Of a stretch of DNA of 64,000 bases, positions 55,280 through 64,000 are shown in pieces; the first letter of the stretch is position 1; every line of letters starts with the position of its first letter. The notes beneath the pieces were generated by a model. That model was not told the DNA's origin. It ran no database searches and saw nothing but the letters and a program-made list of their open reading frames with translations. The position numbers were made by a program, and so were the translations under genes. This DNA is from Ligula intestinalis (taxonomy: Eukaryota; Platyhelminthes; Cestoda; Diphyllobothriidea; Diphyllobothriidae). The DNA lies in assembly GCA_036362985.1 (NCBI GenBank), contig JAYGXS010000002.1, positions 92,313,564 to 92,377,563 on the forward strand, given 5' to 3'.

Positions 55280-56300
55280 TATGTACAGTACTCACCAAAA
55301 ATCATGCAACATGCCAACATGTGCGAAAGATTGATATTCTTTTGCTAATCGGCACTGTCTCAGGTTGTGATATTGGTTATCGTGTAGTCTATTCTCAAGT
55401 CATTTCAGTCATGATAGGAGGCGAGCTTTTTAACGAGTTTCGTTCTGACTACTTGCAAAACGTATCTTCGAGACGTATCTGCGAAACGTGTCTCTTATAA
55501 AATCTGGCTACCTGAATAATATGCCTTTTTTATCATTTATGCTGACTGCCTTTATAATTTCTAATATATTCTATGGAAAACATGCATGAAAAATTATTTT
55601 TTGTTCGCATTTAATAGAAAATTGCGGCTTCTTTAAATTTTGTACGCAAAGAAAGGGTATCTTCCGGTTTAAAAAAGTCTCAATTGTCGAATAATATTAA
55701 AACCTACTGGCTGCTACACTCGACTTCAAGGTTTAAAAACTGCGCACTGCTTACATCCCGTTTAAGGAAAAGTACTCTTTCACCTACACTTTGAGGAAGA
55801 AGTCACAGTGTTGTCATAAAATAATGCCTTAGATGTAGAACATGTTTCTTGTGGCAAAGACAGTATTAATACATTTACAGATAGGATGTGCTATGAACAA
55901 TCCCCTCAAAATTGTAGGAAAACTTATAATTACCAACTCTTTAAACCGAAAAATTACCTTCCTTCAGCATCTAGTTTAAAGAATATGTACTTTGCTACCA
56001 AATAAGCACAATAAATAATTTTTCCTGTATGTTTTTAATAGAGTATATTTGAATTTACGAAGGCAGTCAAAATCAATGACAAAAGGCGTACTACTTCAGT
56101 AGCCGGTTTTTAAAATCTATACTATTTTCTAGTAGTCACAAAGAAGCTCGTTAAAAAGCCCGCATCCCATCATGACTGAAATGACTTCAGAGTAGACTGT
56201 ACGATAGTCAGTTTCATAACCTGAGTCAATGCCGATAAACGAAAGTGTATCAATCTTTCGCATATATTGTCATGTTGCTTGATTTTTGGCGAATAGTGTA
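55280..56300. repeat. inverted repeat made of two R1 copies
   Basis: The left arm (55280-55700, plus) matches the reverse complement of the right arm (56300-55880). The central about 180 bp is not clearly paired. Arms are about 75 to 80 percent similar by eye over the first 260 bp and lower after. A third copy lies at 43890 and a fourth at 53430. Confidence 0.65.
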
Positions 56301-56534
56301 GGTCGTTTTAAGATTATTCTCTGAGGTCTGCTGAAAGAATGTCCAATTTCATCCAGTCTGTGCTCATGGCGACGACCACCTCTGAAACCATTTATATTAC
56401 ACTCTAAGCCCTGCCGGCGTCGATCTCTATCACCTTTACCATGCCAGCCGCAACAACGTCATCGATTATGTCCACGACCAACACCGATGCCTCCTCAACC
56501 ACTACCATCACAGCCAACTGTTGGACCGTCGATT

Positions 56535-57005
56535 TCGATGAGGTCTAGCACGATCTTTTGGCACATGCAGTGACTCTCGCGGGATTATGGTGAAAGAAGA
56601 CTCGCGGAGAATCTACGTCCCTCTCTCACTAAGCCCACACCAGACCCGAGGTCAAGACATAAGTCAAGAAGACTGTAGATGGGCGAGAACTCATTCGGCC
56701 CTCGCGACCAAACCTCAAAACGCATACTTACAGCACACCCCGCTAGGTAGACTCCCAAATGGGGGTGCCATAAAGACCATATTAAGAAGGAGCCATTAAG
56801 GCAGACTCTCAGCCCGCAGTAAGTCATAACACACAACAACTCAATTACTGGGCCGACTGTGGTGTACACATATATCCCGCCAGTCGTTAATCCTCAATCT
56901 ACAGCTTTTAGCGCATTGGGTTAATGATAGTGAAAAAATAAATGCGCTGGGGGTCGACCTCATTCTTTCCCCCACTCCCAATTCCTGAGATGGGAATAGC
57001 GTCAT
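56535..57005 (+). repeat. diverged solo LTR (same family as the LTR at 35.5 kb)
   Basis: It shares with 35680-36260, in order: 'gtcgatttcga', 'gcagaatctac' type, 'cgctaggta.gctcc', 'gccataaa..cca.attaaga', 'ggagccatt' and 'ggtcgacctca.tct.tcccccac'. The first about 150 bp of the LTR is missing and no pol sequence adjoins, so it is a partial or solo LTR. Confidence 0.55.
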
Positions 57006-57339
57006 AATCTCCGTCCCCACCTCGCACAATGCGGACTCAATACCATTTTCTCAAAGTAGTTCGCTTGTCGGAAACTTGCGAATACATCGTGTATAAACTG
57101 GCGAACGAGTGCCAAGAGAACCGGCGTTCAAGCAACGCACCCGTTTTAAAAGACAACATTGTCGTTTTAAAGTCTTTTTGCCGCGTGGGCCCAATTGCGG
57201 GCACAAAAATATTCATGAAATTGAAAGTCCCGCAATGCGTGTACTGTACAATTCAGCCATCTCCAGCCCTAAAAGTTCCCATTCTACCAATCAGGTCACC
57301 ACTAGTAGACTCATCATCACAGCATACTCCATAGGCTCA

Positions 57340-57600
57340 GCTCAACACCCACGGCCTGCTGGACCGCCTAAGCGACATCAAAATGGTGAACTTAAACGCG
57401 AGGATTGCGGACTGCTCCAAGACTTCACTGCCCGGGATCCTGTTCTGCCATTGAAGCCGCAGTATTAGGTGGTGGCCGCTAGGACGAAAGTAGCTCAGTT
57501 ATGTCTAAAAGGTATGGACCTGTTTACAAATTCGAATACACGGTTTAAATTAATGGACCAAGAATCAACGACGCGGTTTGCACGAATGTCTCATAATTCA
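57340..57600 (-). mobile_element. relic of the zinc-finger LINE family (RT C-terminal part)
   Basis: It aligns by eye with 37850-38060 of the LINE (blocks 'ctccaagacttcactgcccg' versus 'ctccaggatttttgtgtccg', and 'atggaccaagaatcaacga' versus 'acggtccaagactccgttc'). Diverged and not open. Confidence 0.4.
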
Positions 57601-59040
57601 TGGACAGGATACATGTAACAACCTTCGAACAATGGAAACATATCTTCTTCCCACTTAAGCCATTTTAGGGATCCGGCTCGATTAATTAATAGTACCGCGC
57701 TGGGTCAATCGAACGCAGATGTATCTTTTGATATAGCTCAATCTGAAATATCTGTCCAATTAAGTTCTCAGCAGAAGCTCCACAGGCTTTGATCTGGCGG
57801 GTCATTGGGGCTTTACCGCCACAACAGAAAGCAGTAGTCTTATGCACCAAATTCAAACTGTGCAGTGTGTATTTGTCTTAAAATAATTTGCATCAGGTAC
57901 TCTATCACCTCAACAAGAGCATCAGATGTTTATGGATCCGACATTTTTCCCAAGTAGGCACGTATTCTTTACACGATAATCACATCAAAAAATATTACTT
58001 TCGCATGGGTCGTATCTCAAGTAGAAGAGCAAATTTAAGCTTATGAAAATTGGCAATTTGACTTCGATAATACTTAATTATAATAACCGTCATATACGGG
58101 AGCAAAAAAAACATCGGTAGTACTACTCAGAGACGCAGTTTTAGCCTTTGCCAAAACATATCCTAGTCACTATCACTACACGAAAGAAAACAAAAGGATA
58201 GTACATATTGAGCAGAAGAAGAGATAGGTGAACGGGTAAACATCAAACGCAGAAGCGTTTTATTTAAGTGCCTTAACGTTGGCGAATTTCTTGATGTAGC
58301 ATTGCAGTGGAAGGTAGTTTAGATTGACCGCGGATTACATATTAAAAATGCATCGGTTTTCGACCATTTCGTGGGAATTGTCGCGCTCGGATTTGTTTTG
58401 ATTTTGCTAAAAATCGTTAATTATCATAGCCAGTCGGGCCCGTCCGCCGCGCATTCTGTGAATATGAGACGGGATAAAGCGAGAAGTCCTTTTGGAGCAT
58501 CTGGAGGCCTGACAGATGCCGCTGCAACAGTCGGAACTCATCAGACAGATCCTGCCGATTCGCTGACATCGAGCGCACGTTCCCCAGGCCCCAGATTGCA
58601 TTCAGATCGCAGATCAGGTCGTCACAGCAATGCTGTAGGGCATTTACCCACAGGTCTCGTTAGTTTTTACACATTTATGCGCTGAGGATGTAGAGAGAAC
58701 GACACCAAAAGAAGAAGTTTACTGGGCAAATTTTGACTTTCAGAAGAGACGCAAACATGAGATAAAATAACTTAAAATCACTAGGCCCATCTGAAGATTG
58801 CGTATGCAGCAGAATTTAGTGGAACCATACACCTCGCGAGTGCCCATCAACTGCGTCCTCTCACTGCATACAGTGAGTAACGAATGAGAAAATACAGAAT
58901 TGGACTCATACAGAAAGATCGATACAAAACAGTTAGCTCACAAGAAATGGCCAATAGGCAATCAGTGAAGTAGGAAAGGTAAACACTATGGGAAACTAAA
59001 AAAGTGTAAAAAACACGTCCAAGGCAAAAACGGCTAAGGC
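57600..59040. other. unrecognised; one hydrophobic-start frame at 58371-58685
   Basis: The frame around 58325-58685 has a hydrophobic run (VGIVALGFVLILLKIV) followed by a Ser/Arg-rich region. It has no in-frame ATG and no relative I know. The rest shows only short frames. Confidence 0.25.
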
Positions 59041-59049
59041 TTATTACAC

Positions 59050-59270
59050 CACTTCATGTTGTCTTTACGAATTTACATGCACTTGTGGATGCAATTACAT
59101 AGGGCAAGGACAAAGGCCATTGGCAGCCAGAGCTTAGGAGCACCTGCTGAGTTCGCTATTAAAAACCGAATAATAAAGCACCTCGTTCTTCCGTTACTGG
59201 ATGCGGGTCATACTGTGGATCGTAAAAAATACTTCCGAGTACATTTTGGGCACGAATAACTCGCACCTTA
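59050..59270 (+). mobile_element. Penelope-like element P5, GIY-YIG fragment a
   Basis: From 59060: CLYEFTCTCGCNYIGQGQRP, a well preserved CxC and YIG nuclease start, a TAG, EHL, then in another frame LLDAGHTVDRKKYFRVHFG, the His-containing conserved block. Only the nuclease region is left. Confidence 0.6.
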
Positions 59271-60249
59271 CGTTACCTGGAGACAGTTTACACATGATGG
59301 TTTAAACCTGACCTACGTAAACAACTGGAGCATGTAGTGAAGCTAACTTTGTCGTGGTAACATCGGCTTCTCGTTTGCACATTTCTTTTCCCAACATTTT
59401 TTTGCCTTAAACGTTTTTTAGACCTTTCTTGGCTGGCCACAGCGTTTAACTTTCCCACTTCACTGATTGCCTCTTGGCCGCTGTTTTGTATTGATTTACT
59501 GTATGAATTCCATTGTTGTATTTCGTGATTCCATACTCACTTTATGCAGCGAGAGGACGCAGCTGATGAGCACTCGCGAAATTTAAGGTCCCATTAAATT
59601 CTGCGCTATACCCAATCTTCAAATTTTTACCTTGGAAAAGATGCTTTAAATGGGGCAATCGCTTTAAATCTACTTTAACCCTCTGGTGGAGTGTATGTTG
59701 TATAGGTATTCCGATATTTGAGACAGGTGTCTAGACGTAATGCTATGGTTGAGCACAAAAAGCGATGGTTTGAATGTGCATACACATTACGGTGCTTAAG
59801 GTCGCCTTTTGCTACCACAGAGGACGCATTTATATGGTGTACTAATTGCTATTGCCAGACACAGTGCAGATGAATGCAAAAAAGAAATGTTTCAGGACAA
59901 GATCATCTTGCTCTTGGGACAATTCCTCACCAACCCTCGCACCCTAACTAAATTCATGATAGAGGCGAAGAAGCGATTCCCAGGAAGCAGTTTAGCAATA
60001 GAAGATGCGATTGCTGAATCGGGATGTTTATTGGCCTGACATTGCACATTTTTGCACAAATCCAGCATTAGAGACCGTCCTAGATGTGCTCAGTGTTTTT
60101 ATTCCGTACTGCTCGCGCCTACTTAAATAAGAAATGTTTGTGGGCAGTGCTATGGTTGCTTGCCGCGATTTTCTCAACCGTGTTGTATGTCGGTGTGACA
60201 TTTACGAAGCAAGTTGGCTTGCTTTCATTGAATATCTACGTAACATTCA

Positions 60250-60780
60250 GGAAGTCAGGATAGACGAACGAAATTTTTCGATTAATTAATCATCAGACAA
60301 TTAAAACAAGGGAGGATAGAGTTTAACAAATGTTAAGCAACCAATTAGTGGTAATTAGGCTAAATATTAAGGTGGTAAAGTCAATATGTCTAGCGCGATT
60401 TTGGCTCACTTGGTTGACAGCGGTCACCGGTTAGACGTAAACCTAGAGTTTCGAGTTATGTATAAAGTGTCAGCGAAACATTCGAAATTCCTGCGTCAGT
60501 GGATACTTGCGATGGCAGATGCAGTTGCCAAGCGGCTTATACGCACTGAAGGCATTTTACAGGCACAAGGTCTTCCGTGGCCAAATCCATCCAAACCAAA
60601 ATATGTCCACGCGCTTCCATCAACGCCGTGAGTCGGAGATGAGACAGCGACTGTGAGCATTCGCAGGCCACCCATGCCGCCACGGGACGATGACACCTTG
60701 CGTCCTCACGCCTCCCAACAAAACGCGAGACAAGGACGAAGCAGCGACATAAATTAATTATCTGACTGCTTTCCCCCTTT
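60250..60780 (+). mobile_element. Penelope-like element P5, GIY-YIG fragment b
   Basis: Frame 60386-60631: SSAILAHLVDSGHRLDVNLE followed by FRVMYKVSAKHSKFLR and ILAMADAVAKRLIR, the C-terminal half of the nuclease and the following helix. It overlaps the domain part seen at 59.2 kb, so it is a separate copy. The segment 60590-60760 also recurs at 61780-61965. Confidence 0.6.
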
Positions 60781-61569
60781 CACCCCTCTGTTCATTAATT
60801 ATGACTGATAGCGATCCCCTGTTATCTTTTAGCACCTTTCCCCGTCCTCCTTCTCCATAGTTACCATGGGTTGGTTGCTTAAACGTTTGCTAACTAGATC
60901 CTCTTTTATATTACTATATTTGCCTGATGATTGATAAAACAAAAAAGTTCGTTCACCGGCAAAAGTATCTTATGTAGCCCCATTCATATATTCCTAGTCC
61001 CAGCATTTGTCCTGCAAAAACGGTAGTTATAGAGATTTGTGGGGTTGGCAATAGGATTTGCAGCAAAGAAATGTTTTAAAAGTAAGTCTTAAGTGAAAAA
61101 AATGTAGTCGAAGTTGCTTTCCGCGGCCGCTGGGAGCAGGTTGTTCCGTATGTAAATTTAACTGCAAGACGGTAAGTTGGACCTCAGGTAAGTTGAATTA
61201 GACGACCTATTAACCACCATTTCAATCTTTTGGGAATTTCAAGAAACCTGGACTTTGATAAATTGGGTTTTTCCGCAATAAGTTAAATGATAGGGCAGAT
61301 TAGAAAAATCTACAGATATAAATCAACAACATTTCTAAATACTATAAACTAAAAATGCATTTAGCGTTTATTCTAGTATAATCCACTGCGTGTCCTAATT
61401 TTTCGCCCCTAAAACCCGATAAACCCTGTTTTTTTTAGGAGAACATGCAGGTTGTAGGAACTAATGAGTGGGGCTACATAAGCTATCGTTGCCCGTTCGC
61501 CTAACTTCACTTCCTGAATGTTCATTGGGTTTGTTTGTCGCCCGCTTCCTTTCCAGGTGACTACTTTTC

Positions 61570-62220
61570 CTGTTCAGGCAATGTTTCCTGAGCGCCTGAA
61601 CATGTTATCGTCCCGCTTGTTTATCGATTGTGGACCTGGGTACCCTGATTACAAATTGTTATTTCATTATCACATCCAGTGGGACAATTATCACCTCTGA
61701 TGGTGATCGAAGCGAACAGACGCGTTCGAGGAAGCAGTTCAGAAGCAGAAAATGCAATCGCTGGCAAAAAGATGCCCATCAGCTGTCCACGCGCTTCCCC
61801 CATGCCGCTAGACAGTGACGAGACAGCTACAAGAGGTGTCCGAGCGCCACAAAACGGCAACAAGAGAGCAACGGCAAGCATCTCCAGGCTACCCATGCCG
61901 TCACTAGACGGTGACACCTTGCTCACTAAAGTCTTTCAGCAAAACGCGAGAAAAGGATGACGGGTGACCTAAAATTATTGCCCCTGGATTTATTTGTCAC
62001 ATGCTCCCTCTCTGGTTGACTAATTTCCCCTGAGCACCTGAGCAGGCAACTGTCCTGCTTGTTTATGGACTGCGAGCCTGAGAACCTTGATTGCAAATTG
62101 TTGTTTTATTATCACGCTTACATCCAATGCGTCAATTCACGCCTCTGACGGTGATTAAAGCGAATAGGCAATTTCCGGAAAGCAGTGCAGGAGAAGAAAA
62201 TGCGATCGCTGGAAACCATT
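61570..62220 (+). repeat. direct duplication, about 210 bp units offset by about 442 bp
   Basis: 61570-61780 and 62013-62220 share 'gcttgtttatcgattgtg' versus 'gcttgtttatggactgcg', 'gattacaaattgttatttca' versus 'gattgcaaattgttgtttta', and 'gaagcagttcagaagcagaa' versus 'aaagcagtgcaggagaagaa', ending in 'atgc.atcgctgg'. A third partial copy is at about 59905-60020. Unit identity is unknown; the order TGA(C/T)GGTGAT ... GATCGCTGG suggests a PLE-type end. Confidence 0.55.
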
Positions 62221-62229
62221 CCCAGAAAC

Positions 62230-63985
62230 GATGTCAATTTTTGCGGGTTTATGACCCACAATCGAGGTCTACTCGAGGGGCCATAAGTACTTCATCGAAT
62301 GCTAGACAGTCAGTTTTCTGTGGCCTTCTTGCCTCTGTCCTCAGACATTGGACATTTATATACATCATGTGCACGGTTGACAAGGATTTACGATATATCG
62401 ATGAGAAAGTGTTTCGGGCTTGGCTGCTTTCTTTCAGTAAATCATAAATTTTAACAACGCCTGCATCATCTTCATCTGAGGTTATATAAGAAAAAGAATG
62501 AGAGAGGATGAGATCATGGACTGAAAAATTCGTGCTCAACCAAATATAAATTACACTATGATGGAATCGAGAGGATTAAAAAAACGTCTCTACAGTGTGC
62601 TTATTTTAGATGCATGTGTATATTTGGGAATTGAAACGTTATTTTTTTACTTACCAACTCCGAACAAAGGAAACATTATTAAACTGAACATGTAAATGAT
62701 CGTGCAGACCAAAATGAAGAACCAGCATTTGATGGTAGTCCTTTCAGCTTGGTCTCATAGGTTTTATCTGATGCCTTTTTACTTGTCGCAAAACCATTCA
62801 ACCGCCAACTATCGATGACTACCGGAATGAATATCTGGTCTGGATCTATAAACAGCTCTAGAGGTTAACTTGTGATTGGTGTGAGTCACTTAACTATGAA
62901 TAGTGTTGACCACGGCCGATAACTGTTGACCTGATAGGTTAACCCTTATTGACGTGGACGACAAGTCAAATGCTGACCTACATAACTGAGCCTGCGTATT
63001 TTTGTAAAACCTCAGTCGAAATCATTTCTTATAACCTGTTTACAACAACCATTTTTTTATATTTAACGAACATTAATGCAGTCATCCTAAGCATGTTTGA
63101 TCAATTAACATTATGCACGCCAAGGGAGCCCTACAAAATTCCACTTTCTTCTTTTATGATGTAAATTTGAGATTTTGAGGTTCCATTGTTTCCTCATTTC
63201 GGTGAGCCAGTGCATTGTGACACTAGCATTAGCATCAGTGGCGTCTGCTGAACATATTAGCTGTCTAAAATGTGCTGGGTCAAGATCAGGCCAGGGTCGG
63301 TGGTATTGGGGATACACATCCATGGTACCTGCCGTAAATGAGACTGTGGTGGCCTGCCTGGATGCAGGCCACATGCCCCCAATGCCACCTACAGTCTTAC
63401 TGAGACTGCCCTGACGCCGTGCTCAGATGATAGAGGTTGAAGACTGATAAATAATGAGCAAGTACGCAATCACTTCAAACCAATTCACGTGTAAGGTCCC
63501 ATCCAGGCACAGACTCTCCTGCGGGGCACCTACTGGACGTCCTGGAAACCAGGGGTCCGACGGGTTTTGTGTGGCAAAACATCAGCATGATCTAAAGTTA
63601 TGTCTTTTATTCAACAAACTTTAAATGCAGTCACACCGCAGTTCAAGAAGTATTGTAATGTTGGGAAAACAGGATGCGTAAAGTGATTATCCACCACGTA
63701 TAAAACAACTGACTCTCGAGCATAAATGAGGCGCATTGGTGTTCGTTTTCTAGTTTAGTTTTTTTTGCGGGAGACATTTAAAGCGAACATTTAACGCATA
63801 AAGAAAGTTTTGCTAAAAAATCGTTTTATTCAATGGCAACATTTGTTTAAAACTGAATGGCCTAGAATTTTTAGATCAGTCACAGTCAAGAGCCAGTGTT
63901 GGCGCCGGTTTTATTCATGCACTTAATTTAAATTTATCTTCTGGTTAATTAAGATATTCCGCGTGGGTTATGCAATCTGTGGCAA
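62230..63985. other. no recognisable gene
   Basis: Opposite-strand frames at 63111-63414 (79-87 residues) have no motif I know; the rest is AT-rich with short frames. Confidence 0.3.
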
Positions 63986-63995
63986 NNNNNNNNNN
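63986..63995. other. assembly gap (10 N)
   Basis: Ten N characters directly visible; a fixed-length scaffold gap of unknown true size. Confidence 0.95.
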
Positions 63996-64000
63996 TTATG

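Noticed and set aside
63175..63414. 79-residue frame with a signal-peptide-like start
   Set aside because: The hydrophobic run is short, an opposite-strand frame of equal length overlaps, and nothing else supports a secreted protein.

Overview
This 64 kb window is eukaryotic, intron-scale, AT-leaning DNA packed with broken retrotransposons. There are no operons and no bacterial-type genes, and a 10-N scaffold gap lies at 63986-63995. The mix points to a flatworm, most likely a diphyllobothriidean tapeworm (Schistocephalus/Spirometra/Dibothriocephalus type). The reasons are a LINE whose RT protein ends in C2H2-type zinc fingers, CR1-like LINEs ending in TTGAC repeats, RTE-like and CsRn1-like Ty3 elements, and many Penelope-like elements (PLEs) with GIY-YIG domains. 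The taxon is an inference from family recognition, not from a search.

Layout. 1-721 (minus) is a cut-off LicD/fukutin-like nucleotidyltransferase-fold gene with one frameshift. Three further pieces of the same family lie at 8736-9277, 15731-16131 and about 21690-21790, all minus. The first and third copies sit in a segmental duplication (about 330-3230 versus 15735-18025). Between and around them are PLE fragments (4431-4985, 6146-6335, 6640-7425, 7520-8175, 9370-10260, 13990-14760, 15050-15730, 16985-17200, 18060-18700, 19560-20160, 21838-22800) and a decayed Ty3 element (11240-13640).

23190-25352 is a 5'-truncated CR1-like LINE with a readable RT. 25600-30000 holds two related Ty3 fragments and PLE 3' ends. 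30830-36280 is a mosaic: the N-terminal part of a PLE runs straight into a Ty3 gag-knuckle/protease/RT, which is interrupted by an AT-rich block and an RTE-like LINE fragment, resumes at the integrase core and ends in a 3' LTR. 36780-39660 (minus) is the best preserved element, a 5'-truncated LINE with RT plus three zinc fingers. 43140-46660 holds PLE copies. 47640-52560 (minus) is a nearly complete CR1-like LINE (ORF1-like domain, APE endonuclease, RT) split by a nested PLE at about 49605-50998. From 52.7 kb to the right edge lie further PLE and LINE relics, an LTR relic and several dispersed repeats with no recognised function.

The most interesting signals are structural. (1) A 3' module recurs at about thirteen PLE loci across several subfamilies. 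In the better copies it is a short stem-loop followed by GAAA, then CGTCAG, AATAAA and TTCCAGTGATCG, and it may be or derive from a PLE hammerhead ribozyme. (2) A dispersed repeat is present four times, two copies forming a roughly 1 kb inverted repeat at 55280-56300, and carries a shared 48-residue reading frame. (3) A 47-48 bp minisatellite lies inside a PLE 3' UTR and differs in unit number between copies. I found no single-copy host gene that I can name other than the LicD-like family.
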